Part shown: piece after piece, positions 49,934 to 59,852 of the stretch | Position numbering within the stretch: position 1 is the stretch's first letter | How the letters are laid out: every line of letters starts with the position of its first letter | Source of the DNA: Massilia sp. PAMC28688 | GTDB lineage: Bacteria; Pseudomonadota; Gammaproteobacteria; Burkholderiales; Burkholderiaceae_D | Direction: 5' to 3' | Assembly: GCF_019443445.1 (NCBI RefSeq) | Contig: NZ_CP080378.1 | Coordinates: 3,038,001 to 3,102,000, forward strand | DNA length: 64,000 bases | Notes under the pieces: generated by a model | Database searches by the model: none | What the model was told of the DNA's origin: nothing | Seen by the model: only the letters and a program-made list of their open reading frames with translations | Translations under genes and position numbers: made by a program

Positions 49934-51595
49934 ATGAAATTCGTCACACTCGCCGCTTCCATTGCACTGGCCTTCAGCGCCGCAGCCACTGCCAACGCGC
50001 ATACACCGGCCAGGCCGTTCGCCTGGGACAGCGCGACTGTGTACTTCCTGTTGACGGACCGCTTCAACAACGCCAATCCGGCCAACGACCTGGCCTACGG
50101 CCGCAAGGCGGATGCTGCGATCATGCGCGGCTACATGGGCGGCGACCTGGCCGGCGTCACCGCCAAGATCAAGCAGGGTTATTTCACCAACCTGGGCGTG
50201 GACGCCATCTGGATCACGCCGCCGGTCGAGCAGATCCACGACAGCACCGACGAAGGCACCGGCAAGTCGTACGGCTACCATGGCTACTGGGCCAAGGACT
50301 TCACCAGTGTGGACGCCAACCTGGGTACCGAGGCCGACATGCGCGAACTGGTGGACACTGCACACGCCCACGGCATCCGCGTGCTGCTCGACGTGGTGAT
50401 GAATCACACCGGGCCAGTGACGGCGCGCGACCCGGCGTGGCCGGCCGAGTGGGTGCGGCTCGATCCTGCCTGTACCTACAAGGACGCGGCCACCACGATC
50501 GATTGCGTGCTGGTCAAGAACCTGCCCGACATCCGCACCGACAACATGAAGAACGTGAAGCTGCCGCCGTCGCTGGTGGCCAAGTGGAAACGTGAAGGGC
50601 GCTACGAGCGCGAGGTCAAGGAGCTCGATGCCTTTTTCAAGCGCACCGGCTACCCGCGCGCGCCGCGCTACTACCTGATCAAGTGGCACGCCGACTGGGT
50701 ACGCAAATACGGTTTTGATGGCTTTCGTGGCGACACCGTCAAACACACCGAGCCGGAAGTGTGGAAGGACCTGAAAAAAGTCGCCAGCGAAGCGTATGAA
50801 GACTGGAAGCGCGCTAATCCGTCCAAGAAGCTGGGCGACGACAAGTTCTACATGACGGCCGAAGTCTATAACTACTCGCTTAACCATGGCCGCAAGTTCG
50901 ACATGGGTGGGCAAAAGTTCGTGGACTTTTACGACAACGGCTTTGACAGTCTGATTAACTTCAGCATGGCCAGCGACGCGAAGAAAAGCTACGAGCAGAT
51001 CTTCAGCAATTACTCGGCCACGCTGGCCGGGCCGCTCAAGGGCTATTCGGTCATCAATTATCTCAGTTCGCATGACGACAGCAATCCCTTCGACCCGCTG
51101 CGCACCCGCGCCTTTGAAAGCGCGACCAAGCTGATGCTGGCGCCCGGGGCGGTCCAGATTTACTACGGCGACGAAACGGCGCGCCTGCTCAAGGTGGAAG
51201 GGGCCAAGGGCGACGCCACGCTGCGCTCCTTCATGAACTGGCAAGACCTGGCCGACAACGCCCAGCGCGACGGCTATCGTATCGCCGACCTGCACCTGCA
51301 CTGGAGCCGGCTGGGCCAGTTCCGCCGCGCGCATCCGGCCGTGGGCGCCGGCGTGCACCAGCAAATGAGCACCAGCCCGTACACATTCTCGCGCGTGCTC
51401 GAACGCGGCGAACTGCGCGACCGCGTGGTGGTGGCGCTCGACCTGCCAACCGACAAGCCGGCGCCCGTTGCCGTGAACGGGGTCTTCATGGACGGCCAGA
51501 CGGTGCGCGACTACTACTCGGGCAAGACCGCCGTTGTCGCCGACGGCAAGGTGCAATTTGACTCGGGCAAGTCGATGGTCCTGATCGGGTACTGA
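49934..51595 (+). CDS. Exported alpha-amylase, GH13 (MalS-like)
   Basis: 553 residues, signal peptide ending ATANA. GH13 conserved regions: DVVMNHTGPV (I), GFRGDTVKH with the nucleophile Asp (II), MTAEVYN with Glu (III) and YLSSHDDSNPF (IV). The long insert between I and II (DPACTYKDAATTIDCVLVKN) with two Cys is typical of periplasmic MalS-like amylases. It cuts internal alpha-1,4 bonds. AGGGACTAC precedes the ATG. Confidence 0.9.
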   Translation: MKFVTLAASIALAFSAAATANAHTPARPFAWDSATVYFLLTDRFNNANPANDLAYGRKADAAIMRGYMGGDLAGVTAKIKQGYFTNLGVDAIWITPPVEQIHDSTDEGTGKSYGYHGYWAKDFTSVDANLGTEADMRELVDTAHAHGIRVLLDVVMNHTGPVTARDPAWPAEWVRLDPACTYKDAATTIDCVLVKNLPDIRTDNMKNVKLPPSLVAKWKREGRYEREVKELDAFFKRTGYPRAPRYYLIKWHADWVRKYGFDGFRGDTVKHTEPEVWKDLKKVASEAYEDWKRANPSKKLGDDKFYMTAEVYNYSLNHGRKFDMGGQKFVDFYDNGFDSLINFSMASDAKKSYEQIFSNYSATLAGPLKGYSVINYLSSHDDSNPFDPLRTRAFESATKLMLAPGAVQIYYGDETARLLKVEGAKGDATLRSFMNWQDLADNAQRDGYRIADLHLHWSRLGQFRRAHPAVGAGVHQQMSTSPYTFSRVLERGELRDRVVVALDLPTDKPAPVAVNGVFMDGQTVRDYYSGKTAVVADGKVQFDSGKSMVLIGY

Positions 51596-51716
51596 GTCTT
51601 GTAAAGGGAACCGCGCCGCCCCCGAGCCGGGGCGGCGATGGCCAGTTCCCTGTGCCACTTTTTGGTGCATTTCGTACAATAGGGTATGCTACGCGCGAAC
51701 CAGCCTATTTAACGCG

Positions 51717-53567
51717 ATGACCAAAGAATCCGACACCGAACAAAAATACAGCCGTACGGCCTACGCCGACGGCCCGCGCCTGCTCGCCGACATCGGCGCC
51801 ACCCATGCCCGCCTGGCCCTTGAAACGGCGCCCGGCGTGCTGCGCTCCGTGCGCGTGCTGATGTGCGATGACTTCCCCGGCATCGTGCCGCTCCTGCAGT
51901 CCTACCTGGCCGACCACAAGTCCACCCGCATCAATCATGCCGCCTTTGCGCTGGCCAATCCGATCAGCGGCGACATGATCCGGATGACCAACCGCGACTG
52001 GACATTTTCAACCGACGAAGTGCGCCGCATCCTGGGCCTCAATACCCTGTTGATCGTGAATGACTTCACGGCGCTGGCCATGGCGCTGCCGGCACTGCCG
52101 CAGGAAGCGCTGCTGCAGGTCGGCGGCGGCACGGCAGCGTCGAATGCGGTAATCGGCGTGCTGGGGCCTGGCACGGGCCTGGGCGTGTCCGGCGTGATTC
52201 CTACCGCAGACGGCTTCGTCACGCTGGGCAGTGAAGGTGGCCACGTCAACTTCGCACCGGCCGACGACCGCGAGTTTGCCATCCTGCAGTCCGCCTGGAA
52301 GGAGTGGCCGCACGTGTCCAACGAGCGCCTCATCTCCGGTCCCGGCATGGAAATCATTTACCGCGCCCTGGCCGAGCGCAACGGCGTGCAGGCCGCGCCG
52401 CGCACGTCGCCCGAGATCATCAGCGGCGCGCTGGAAGAAAACGATCCACTGTGCCTGGAAGTGCTCGAGTGCTTCTGCCTGATGCTGGGCGGCGCTGCCG
52501 CCAACCTGGCCGTGACCCTGGGCGCCTTTGGCGGTATCTTCATTGGCGGCGGCATTGTGCCGCGCATGTCGGAGCTGTTTGCCAAATCGGGCTTTCGCAC
52601 CCGCTTTGAAGCCAAGGGCCGCTTTACCGACTACCTGGCCCAGATTCCGACCTACGTCATCATGACTCCCAATCCGGCCTTCTACGGCGTGGCGACGATC
52701 CTGTCCGAGCACCTGCGCGGCCGCAGCGGCGCCAACACGCTGATGGAGCGCGTGCAGCATCTGCAGCACGAGCTGTCGCCGGCCGAGCAGCGCGTGGCCA
52801 CCCTGGTCATCGAACATCCGCGCAAGGTGCTGGGCGAACCAATCGCCGAGATCGCGCGCCTGGCCGACGTGAGCCAGCCGACCGTGATCCGCTTCTGCCG
52901 CTCGCTGGGTTTTCTCGGCCTGGCCGACTTCAAGCTCAAATTCGCCAGCAGCCTGACCGGCACCATCCCGGTTCGCCACAGCCAGGTGCGCACCTCCGAC
53001 AGCACCCACGACCTGTCGGCCAAGGTGATCGACAATACCGTCTCGGCGATCCTGAAGTTCCGCGACCAGCTCGATGTGGTGGCAATCGACCGCGCCATCG
53101 AACTGCTGCGCAATGCGCGCCGCGTCGAGTTTTACGCCATGGGCAATTCGCGCGTGGTGGCGCTCGATGGACAGCACAAGTTCTTCCGCTTCCGCATTCC
53201 GAGTTCGTCATACGGTGATTCGCACCTGTTCAAGATGGCGGCGGAACTGCTCAACCCCGGCGACGTGGTCATTGCCATCTCCACCTCGGGCCAGCTGCCG
53301 GAGCTGCTGGGCGCCGTCGATGCGGCATGCGCGGCAGGTGCCGACGTCATCGCCATCACCAGCAGCAAGTCGGCGCTGGCGAAAAAGGCCACGGTCTGCC
53401 TGGCGGTGGATCACACCGAAGACAGCACGCATTTCCTGTCGATGATCTCGCGCATCCTGCAGCTGCTCCTGATCGACATCATGTCGGTGGGGATCTCGCT
53501 GGGATCGCAGGACGACGAGGGCGATTCAGCCAAAAAACGTCTGCTGATCTCGCACCTCGATATCTGA
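51717..53567 (+). CDS. glk: Bifunctional glucokinase / RpiR-family (HexR-like) regulator, copy 1
   Basis: 616 residues. Residues ~20-340 are a bacterial glucokinase: LLADIGATHARLAL (phosphate 1), IVNDFTALAMALP (catalytic Asp), GPGTGLGVSGV, SEGGHVNFAP and GAFGGIFIGGGIVPR. From ~345 an RpiR HTH (LSPAEQRVATLVIEHP, EIARLADVSQPTVIRFCRSL) and a sugar-isomerase SIS domain (EFYAMGNSRVVALDGQHKFF, VVIAISTSGQLPELLGAVDA) follow. It phosphorylates glucose and probably binds DNA under control of a sugar phosphate. Known fusion type in Burkholderiales. It is convergent with the pullulanase gene; only 6 bases separate them. Confidence 0.9.
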   Translation: MTKESDTEQKYSRTAYADGPRLLADIGATHARLALETAPGVLRSVRVLMCDDFPGIVPLLQSYLADHKSTRINHAAFALANPISGDMIRMTNRDWTFSTDEVRRILGLNTLLIVNDFTALAMALPALPQEALLQVGGGTAASNAVIGVLGPGTGLGVSGVIPTADGFVTLGSEGGHVNFAPADDREFAILQSAWKEWPHVSNERLISGPGMEIIYRALAERNGVQAAPRTSPEIISGALEENDPLCLEVLECFCLMLGGAAANLAVTLGAFGGIFIGGGIVPRMSELFAKSGFRTRFEAKGRFTDYLAQIPTYVIMTPNPAFYGVATILSEHLRGRSGANTLMERVQHLQHELSPAEQRVATLVIEHPRKVLGEPIAEIARLADVSQPTVIRFCRSLGFLGLADFKLKFASSLTGTIPVRHSQVRTSDSTHDLSAKVIDNTVSAILKFRDQLDVVAIDRAIELLRNARRVEFYAMGNSRVVALDGQHKFFRFRIPSSSYGDSHLFKMAAELLNPGDVVIAISTSGQLPELLGAVDAACAAGADVIAITSSKSALAKKATVCLAVDHTEDSTHFLSMISRILQLLLIDIMSVGISLGSQDDEGDSAKKRLLISHLDI

Positions 53568-53573
53568 CCGGCT

Positions 53574-56294
53574 TTACTCCACAAACACGACGGCGGTGCG
53601 CGGCGGGATGATCATCTCGCCGCTGCCGCTGTCATAGGCAGCAGCCCTGGCGCGCTGGTCCCCGGCCTTGGGAGCCAGGTGGACCGGGTGCAGGCGCAAT
53701 CGCGCTGCGTCCTCGCGCGGCATGGCCACGCCGTGCTTGACCTTGTCCACGTTAATGAAATAGTGCACGGCCTTGAAGTTGGCACCGCCGTAGCCGGCGC
53801 CATCAATGCGCGCACCAATCACGGTCGGCGTGGCGGTGGGGTAGAAGCGCAGACGCTCGTTGATGTCGGCCGCCGTGCGCAGGCGGAACAGCGTGGAACT
53901 GGCGCGGATGGCCAGCAGGTCGCGGAAGGCATCGCGCGTGAACGCGATGTCGGCCGGCGCCGGCTTGATGCCGCGCTTTTCCAGCAATGGCTTGATGAGC
54001 GCGTAATCCTTTTCGTTATCGGGCGCGGGCGGCAGGCCGGTAGCAAAATAATTGTCGCGGTAGGTCCAGTCCATGCGGTTGAACCAGTCGCCGGAATTGA
54101 AGCTGTTGCGGTCCAGTGACTTGGAACGCAGGGTATCCATCCCTGCGTGGAAGTAGGCCACGCCCTGGCTGAAGGCATTGATGGCAGCGCCCAGCACTTG
54201 CACGCGCGCGCGCTCGGCAGATGGTGTATCGAGCGGCAGCTTGAACACGTTAATGTCAAACAGCGTCTGGTTGTCGTGGTTTTCCACGTAGTTGACCACT
54301 TCCGACGGTTCGCTGGCGTAGCCGGCCGGCTGGCCGTTGTAGTCGATTGCATCAAGGCGCATCTCGCCGCCGCTGTGCACCGGCAGGCGGTAGCTGCGGA
54401 TGGAGCCGGCCAGGCCGACCTTGACCATGTCCGCCGCCTTCTTCAGGTCGAGCAGGGTTTGCTTGCCGCCCAGCGCATTCGGATCGTAGTACAGGCCATT
54501 GATGTAACCCTGGCGCGCGATCAGGTTTTCGCCGCTGTCGGCCGCCGAGCCACCGCGCACGGCATCGCGCGCGCGGTCGCTGAAGGTGCCGATGCCCGAA
54601 CCGTTGAGCGAGAGCTGCGAGGCCTGCACGAAGCGCTTGCCATTCTCCACTTCACCGAAATTCCAGCCTTCGCCAATGAGGTGCACATGGCGTCCGGCGG
54701 CCTTGTTCACGCGCTGCTGCAGCACTTCCATGACCGCGCGTGGCTGGTGGCCCATCAGGTCAAAGCGGAACGAATCGATCTTGTACTCGCGCGTCCACAG
54801 TTCGGCCGAATCGATCATCAGGCGCGCCATCATCGTGTTTTCGGTCGCGGTGTTGTCGCAGCAGGTGGACTGCTCCACGCCGCCTTCGGCGTTGAGGCGG
54901 TGGTAGTAGCCGGGAACCACGCGGTCGAGGACTGATTTTTCCTTCTGGCCCGAGGCAAAAGTATGGTTGTAGACCACGTCCATGCCGACGCGCAGGCCGG
55001 CCTTGTGCAGGTCCATCACCATCTGGCGCATCTCGATGATGCGCCGCGCGCCATCGGCCGGATCGCTGGCGTAGACGCCTTCGGGCGCGCTGTAGTGCAG
55101 GGGATCGTAGCCCCAGTTGAAGCAGTCGGTGTGGGCCGTCTTCATCACCAGCGCCTGCTGGCGCGGGCTGGCGGGCGCGCCGGTGGGCGCCGGCACTGCG
55201 CAGTTTTGCTCGGGAACGCTGCCAATATCATAGACCGGCAGCAGGTGGATATCGGTCAACCCGGCGCGGCTGAGCGCTGCCAGGTGGCGCATGCCCTTGG
55301 ACTGGGTGACGCCGAAGGCGCTGTATTTGCCCCGCTTTTCGCGCGGCACGCTTGGATCGTTAATGGAGAAGTCGCGCACATGCAGCTCGTACACCACCAT
55401 GTCGGTCTGGGCCTGCACCTTGGCTGGCGGCGCACTGGCATCCCAGCCACGCGGCTTGAATCGTGGCGACGCCAGGTCGGCAATGTAACTGCGCTTTGAA
55501 TCGGGCCCCACGCTGACCGAGTACGGGTCCGTCACCAGGTTGCGCACCAGGCCCTTTTCACCGGCCATCACTGTCACGGCGTAAGCATAGTACGTACCGG
55601 TCAGGTCGGCCTTGTGGGCAGCGCTCCAAATGCCGGTGGCGGCGTCCATGGTCATCGGCGTTACCTGCCCCTGGTCGCCGCTTGAGCTGTCGTACAGGCA
55701 TAGCTGGACTTGCTGCGCCGTCGGGGCCCACAGGGCAAAGGAGGTCTGCTGTTTGACCGGCGTGGCGCCAAGCGGGCCAGCCGTAGCGGCCGCGCTGTAC
55801 AAATCGTCGAGCGCGCCCGCCGCCTGCAGGCGCGTGGCTGCGGCCACTGTGCCGTCGGCGTTTTCGCGCACCAATACCAGCTGCTGCTGATGCAGTTGGC
55901 GCAGGCGCGCGGGGTCGTTGGGTGCCAGCGAAAACACCGGGCCATCGGCCAGGTACTTGAAGCGAGTTGCGGTGGCGGCGGCCATGGTGCCGTCGAAGGC
56001 ACGCAGCGCCACTTCACCGGCAGCGCCGGCCACCTTGGCGCCAACACGGGCGTTGATTGCCCCTGTCGGGGAGTGGTACAGCTTGAAAACGCCATCGGCC
56101 TTTGCGCCAGGCCACTTGAGGGTGGAGCGGTCGAGCCACACGGCGCGCGCATCGAACGGCGCGGCGGCGGGATGAAGGACGGTTTCAAAGCCCGCCGCGC
56201 AAACGGCATTGGCGCCGGCGGCATGAACCGCCAGCGGGGACAGGACACCTCCCGCAATCAGGAAGGTGGTGGCGACAGCAGGAAAATAGCGCAT
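53574..56294 (-). CDS. pulA: Exported pullulanase-type alpha-1,6-glucosidase
   Basis: 906 residues with signal peptide (FLIAGGVLSPLAVHAAG). N-terminal beta domains and a CBM48-like domain (SFALWAPTAQQVQLCLYDSS) precede the GH13 barrel. The type I pullulanase motif appears as FNWGYDPLHYSAPEG. Catalytic regions: DVVYNHTFASG, SFRFDLMGHQ, LIGEGWNFGE and NYVENHDNQTLF. It removes alpha-1,6 branches of starch, pullulan or glycogen. A HexR-like palindrome lies 83 bases upstream. No lipobox is clear, so it is periplasmic or secreted. Confidence 0.9.
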   Translation of the reverse strand: MRYFPAVATTFLIAGGVLSPLAVHAAGANAVCAAGFETVLHPAAAPFDARAVWLDRSTLKWPGAKADGVFKLYHSPTGAINARVGAKVAGAAGEVALRAFDGTMAAATATRFKYLADGPVFSLAPNDPARLRQLHQQQLVLVRENADGTVAAATRLQAAGALDDLYSAAATAGPLGATPVKQQTSFALWAPTAQQVQLCLYDSSSGDQGQVTPMTMDAATGIWSAAHKADLTGTYYAYAVTVMAGEKGLVRNLVTDPYSVSVGPDSKRSYIADLASPRFKPRGWDASAPPAKVQAQTDMVVYELHVRDFSINDPSVPREKRGKYSAFGVTQSKGMRHLAALSRAGLTDIHLLPVYDIGSVPEQNCAVPAPTGAPASPRQQALVMKTAHTDCFNWGYDPLHYSAPEGVYASDPADGARRIIEMRQMVMDLHKAGLRVGMDVVYNHTFASGQKEKSVLDRVVPGYYHRLNAEGGVEQSTCCDNTATENTMMARLMIDSAELWTREYKIDSFRFDLMGHQPRAVMEVLQQRVNKAAGRHVHLIGEGWNFGEVENGKRFVQASQLSLNGSGIGTFSDRARDAVRGGSAADSGENLIARQGYINGLYYDPNALGGKQTLLDLKKAADMVKVGLAGSIRSYRLPVHSGGEMRLDAIDYNGQPAGYASEPSEVVNYVENHDNQTLFDINVFKLPLDTPSAERARVQVLGAAINAFSQGVAYFHAGMDTLRSKSLDRNSFNSGDWFNRMDWTYRDNYFATGLPPAPDNEKDYALIKPLLEKRGIKPAPADIAFTRDAFRDLLAIRASSTLFRLRTAADINERLRFYPTATPTVIGARIDGAGYGGANFKAVHYFINVDKVKHGVAMPREDAARLRLHPVHLAPKAGDQRARAAAYDSGSGEMIIPPRTAVVFVE

Positions 56295-56376
56295 GAGAGG
56301 TCTGGTCCTTGTACTGAAAGTACATCAAGATATCCCCGCCAATTGGCAGGCAGGCCCCTCATGGTAAAGCATTTTA

Positions 56377-56391
56377 TGTAGCTTTCCTACA
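56377..56391. promoter_or_regulatory. HexR-like operator, pullulanase promoter
   Basis: TGTAGCTTTCCTACA: arms TGTAG and CTACA are perfect, the inner pair differs from the consensus. It lies between pulA and the POT gene (both minus strand), 12 bases before the POT stop is reached from the right. Confidence 0.5.
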
Positions 56392-56403
56392 CAATTGACT
56401 TCC

Positions 56404-57993
56404 TTACTTGCTGTCGGTGGTCCGGTAGTTGTCCACCATCTTGTAGCGGGTGGCGTACCAGCCGAATATGACGGCCGCCACCAGCGCGAAGCCGGCATAG
56501 AAATACATCTGGAAGGCGATAGGGCCGAGGCCTGTCTGGGCAATCTCGCCAAGCACGGCTTCATTGCGTACCGTCTTGTTAAAGATGAGTACCCACAGGT
56601 TGCCGACCGTGATCGCCAGGAACCAGAGCGCCATGATCACGCCCTTCATGGTGCGCGGGGCCTGGCTGTAGGCAAACTCGAGTCCTGTGGCCGATACCAG
56701 TACTTCGGCAAAGGTCAGTAGCGCATACGGCAGGATCTGCCACGTCATCGACATGGGGGTGCCGCCATCCATGGCCACCTGGATGGCGCCGATCACGATC
56801 CACGACAGGCCGGAGAAGGCGATACCGGCCGTCATGCGGCGCAGCGGTGTGGGTTCAATGCCCATCTTGCGCAGAGCGGGGTAGAGCACCAGGTTATTAA
56901 ATGGGATCAGGATCATCACCAGCAGCGGGTTAAGCGCTTGCATCTGGGCCGGGGCGAAAGTGAAGGGGCTGCCAAACAGCGAGATGGTCGGCGCCACCAT
57001 GTCGTTGGCCTGCACGATCCAGGTTGACGCCTTCTGGTCGAACAGCGAGTGGAAAGGCGTCGACAGGGCGAACACGATCAGGATGCGCAACACGGCGCGC
57101 ACGCCGTCCACCGCTTCATCCGGGTGGATGCCGCGGGCCCGTTCCAGCTGCATGGAGGTGCCGATGCCGCCAAACGCGATCAAGAGCACAATGGCCCAGC
57201 AGATCGCAATGACCACGCCCAGCTGCGACCAGAACGCCAGCGACACAACGGCGCCCAACACGCCAATGCAGGCCACATAAAAACCTGGGCGGCCCTGGCC
57301 GGGGCGCTGCGCCAGCAGTGCGGTGCGCGCCACGCGCATGAAGGAGTTGGGATCGGTTGGTGCAGGTGGCACGTGCACGTATTTCTTGCGGCCGGACCAG
57401 AAGATCAGGGTCGCGATGAACATCAGGATGCCCGGGATGCCGAACGCGATCGACGGGCCATAGCTGCGCAAGAACACCGGCATGAGCAGCGACGCGAAGA
57501 ATGAGCCGAAGTTGATCATCCAGTAGAAGGCGTCATACACGACTTTCGCCTTGTTCTTGTTGGTCTGGTCAAACTGGTCGCCAACGAAGGAGGAAATCAA
57601 GGGCTTGATGCCGCCAGAGCCGAGCGCAATGAGGAACAGTCCGAAATAGAATCCCTTGATGTTGTCATCCCAGATGGCCAGGCACGCGTGTCCTGCGCAG
57701 TAAACAAGACTGAGCCAGAAGATCGTGTCGTATTTGCCGAAGAAGCGGTCTGCGAGCCAGCCGCCAAGCAGCGGGAAAAAGTACACGCCAATGACGAAGG
57801 TGTGAAAGATATCCTTGGCTTCGCCGGCCCGCTGCTCGGGCGCCATGAACAGCAGGAGGGTGCTGATCAGGAATGGCGTAAGGATGTTGCGCATGCCGTA
57901 AAAGCTGAATCGCTCGCATCCTTCAGTGCCGACGATGTACGGAATCTGCCTGGGCATTGGCCCGTTTCCGTCGTGTTTCTCTACCTGCGACAT
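56404..57993 (-). CDS. POT/PTR-family proton-coupled transporter
   Basis: 529 residues, about 14 membrane helices. The family hallmarks are intact: ExxERF in GTEGCERFSFYGMRNIL, GGWLADRFFGKY after helix 2, and the PTR2 signature DAFYWMINFGSFF. The family normally moves di- and tripeptides with protons (DtpA-like). Here it lies between pullulanase and an alpha-glucosidase, with HexR-like sites on both sides, which suggests a role in uptake of a sugar or other product of this locus. No other inner-membrane sugar carrier is seen in the locus. Confidence 0.85.
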   Translation of the reverse strand: MSQVEKHDGNGPMPRQIPYIVGTEGCERFSFYGMRNILTPFLISTLLLFMAPEQRAGEAKDIFHTFVIGVYFFPLLGGWLADRFFGKYDTIFWLSLVYCAGHACLAIWDDNIKGFYFGLFLIALGSGGIKPLISSFVGDQFDQTNKNKAKVVYDAFYWMINFGSFFASLLMPVFLRSYGPSIAFGIPGILMFIATLIFWSGRKKYVHVPPAPTDPNSFMRVARTALLAQRPGQGRPGFYVACIGVLGAVVSLAFWSQLGVVIAICWAIVLLIAFGGIGTSMQLERARGIHPDEAVDGVRAVLRILIVFALSTPFHSLFDQKASTWIVQANDMVAPTISLFGSPFTFAPAQMQALNPLLVMILIPFNNLVLYPALRKMGIEPTPLRRMTAGIAFSGLSWIVIGAIQVAMDGGTPMSMTWQILPYALLTFAEVLVSATGLEFAYSQAPRTMKGVIMALWFLAITVGNLWVLIFNKTVRNEAVLGEIAQTGLGPIAFQMYFYAGFALVAAVIFGWYATRYKMVDNYRTTDSK

Positions 57994-58068
57994 TGCTACT
58001 CCCAGTATTTTAATCAGACGCGATCCTAAGCTTATGCAACAGGACTGGCAACAGCTAAAATTTTCCGA

Positions 58069-58083
58069 TGTAGTTTGACTACC
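58069..58083. promoter_or_regulatory. HexR-like operator, POT gene side
   Basis: TGTAGTTTGACTACC: one base away from perfect TGTAGTnnnACTACA, 76 bases upstream of the POT start in the divergent 58 kb interval. Confidence 0.55.
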
Positions 58084-58190
58084 GCTGTGTCAGCTCAGTC
58101 AGCCAGGGATGTGATATAAGCTGTTGATTATTAAAGGTATTGCGCAATTTCTTGTCGATGTTGATGTGGTTGTGAAAAGCTGTCATGTAC

Positions 58191-58205
58191 TGTATATTAT
58201 CTACA
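58191..58205. promoter_or_regulatory. HexR-like operator, alpha-glucosidase side
   Basis: TGTATATTATCTACA: arms TGTATA/TCTACA with one mismatched pair, 21 bases before the GH13 start. At this place a bound protein would block transcription or early elongation. Confidence 0.5.
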
Positions 58206-58226
58206 AAACATAACGAGACCCGCCTT

Positions 58227-59846
58227 ATGACCACTCCAGACACTCCTTGGTGGCGCGAAGCCATCATCTATCAGGTATACCCGCGCAGCTTTCTCGACAC
58301 CAATGGCGACGGCGTGGGCGACCTTCCGGGCATCACCGCCAAGCTTGACTACATCGCCTCCCTCGGTGTCGACATTGTTTGGATCTCGCCCTTCTTCAAG
58401 TCGCCGATGAAGGACTTCGGCTATGACGTCTCGGATTACTGCGACGTCGACCCGCTGTTTGGCACGCTCGCCGACTTCGACGCCCTGATCGCCAGGGCGC
58501 ACAGCCTGGGCCTGAAAATCATGATCGACCAGGTCATGTCGCACACCGCCGAAGAGCATCCCTGGTTTGCCGAAAGCCGCAAGAGCCGCGACAATCCCAA
58601 GGCCGACTGGTATGTGTGGGCCGACCCGCGCCCGGACGGGAATCCGCCCAATAACTGGATGTCGGTCTTTGGTGGCTCGTCGTGGCAATGGGACAGCCGC
58701 CGCAAGCAGTACTTCATGCACAACTTCCTGGCCAGCCAGCCTGACATGAACTTCCACAATCCGGAAGTGCAGCAGGCGCACCTGGACAGCCTGCGCTTCT
58801 GGCTCGAGCGCGGCGTCGACGGCGTGCGCATGGATGCCTGCAATTTCCACTTTCATGATCTCGAACTGCGCAGCAATCCGCCGGCCACCAACCGCGACAC
58901 CGCCACGGTGACCGACGTGAACCCGTACGGCATGCAGGCGCACATCTATGACAAGACGCGCCCGGAAAACCTCGCCTTCCTGCAGAAGATCCGCAGCCTG
59001 CTCAATGAATACGGTGCCATCGCAATTGGCGAAGTGGGCGCCGACGATTCGCTCGCCGTCATGGCAGACTACACGGCCGGTGGCGACAAGCTGCACATGG
59101 CTTACAGCTTCAACCTGCTGACCTCCACCTTTACCGCTGCCTACATCCGGTCGCAGGTGGAGCAGTTTGAAGCGCGCGTCAAGGGCGGCTGGGCATCCTG
59201 GTCGGTCGGTAACCACGACGTCATGCGCGTGGCCTCGCGCTGGGCCAAGGGCGCGCCGACGCCGGCGCTGTCCAGGCTCGTGCTGGCCATGCAGCTCTCG
59301 CTCAAGGGCACGCCATGCCTGTACCAGGGCGACGAACTGGCGCTGCTCGAGGCGGACGTGCCGTTTGAATTGCTGCAGGACCCCTATGGCATCACTTTTT
59401 GGCCTGAGTTCAAAGGCCGGGATGGCTGCCGCACGCCCATGCCATGGGAAGCAGGGAAGCCGCACGCCGGCTTCACCAGCGGCAAACCGTGGCTGCCCGT
59501 GGCCGAGCAGCATATCGGCGCGGCGGCGTCGGTGCAGGAGGGCGACCAGGCATCCACACTCAATTTTGCTCGCCGCCTGATTGCCTGGCGCCGCGAACAG
59601 CCGCAGCTCACACGCGGCGACATCGTCTTCTTTGACGCGCCGGAGCCGGTGCTGGCGCTGCGCCGCGACCTGGCCGGTTTTCCCGGCATGCTCGCCATCT
59701 TCAACCTGGGGCCGGAGCCGGTCAGCTTCACCCTGCCGCAGGCCGAAGGCGTGGCGGCGGTGGGAGGGCATGGCTTTGATGGCACCGTGAGCGGCACCAC
59801 CGTTGCGCTGCCTGCCTATGGCGCCTGGTTCGGCACAGCTGCCTGA
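58227..59846 (+). CDS. Cytoplasmic GH13 alpha-glucosidase (maltase-like)
   Basis: 539 residues, no signal peptide. It begins WWREAIIYQVYPRSFLDTNGDGVGDLPGI-type (first ten residues MTTPDTPWWR). GH13 regions: DQVMSHTAEEHPW (I), GVRMDACNFHFHD (nucleophile Asp, II), AIGEVGADD (Glu, III), WSVGNHDVMRV (Asp, IV). QVYPRSF plus the short region II context is that of the alpha-glucosidase/oligo-1,6-glucosidase group. It frees glucose from imported maltooligosaccharides for the glucokinase that follows 6 bases later. The ATG at 58227 is chosen over 58185, which would overlap the operator. Confidence 0.9.
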   Translation: MTTPDTPWWREAIIYQVYPRSFLDTNGDGVGDLPGITAKLDYIASLGVDIVWISPFFKSPMKDFGYDVSDYCDVDPLFGTLADFDALIARAHSLGLKIMIDQVMSHTAEEHPWFAESRKSRDNPKADWYVWADPRPDGNPPNNWMSVFGGSSWQWDSRRKQYFMHNFLASQPDMNFHNPEVQQAHLDSLRFWLERGVDGVRMDACNFHFHDLELRSNPPATNRDTATVTDVNPYGMQAHIYDKTRPENLAFLQKIRSLLNEYGAIAIGEVGADDSLAVMADYTAGGDKLHMAYSFNLLTSTFTAAYIRSQVEQFEARVKGGWASWSVGNHDVMRVASRWAKGAPTPALSRLVLAMQLSLKGTPCLYQGDELALLEADVPFELLQDPYGITFWPEFKGRDGCRTPMPWEAGKPHAGFTSGKPWLPVAEQHIGAAASVQEGDQASTLNFARRLIAWRREQPQLTRGDIVFFDAPEPVLALRRDLAGFPGMLAIFNLGPEPVSFTLPQAEGVAAVGGHGFDGTVSGTTVALPAYGAWFGTAA

Positions 59847-59852
59847 GGTCAT

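Noticed and set aside
51650..51716. A HexR-like site before glucokinase copy 1
   Set aside because: TGCATTTCGTACAAT shares a few bases only; arms do not pair as TGTAGT/ACTACA.
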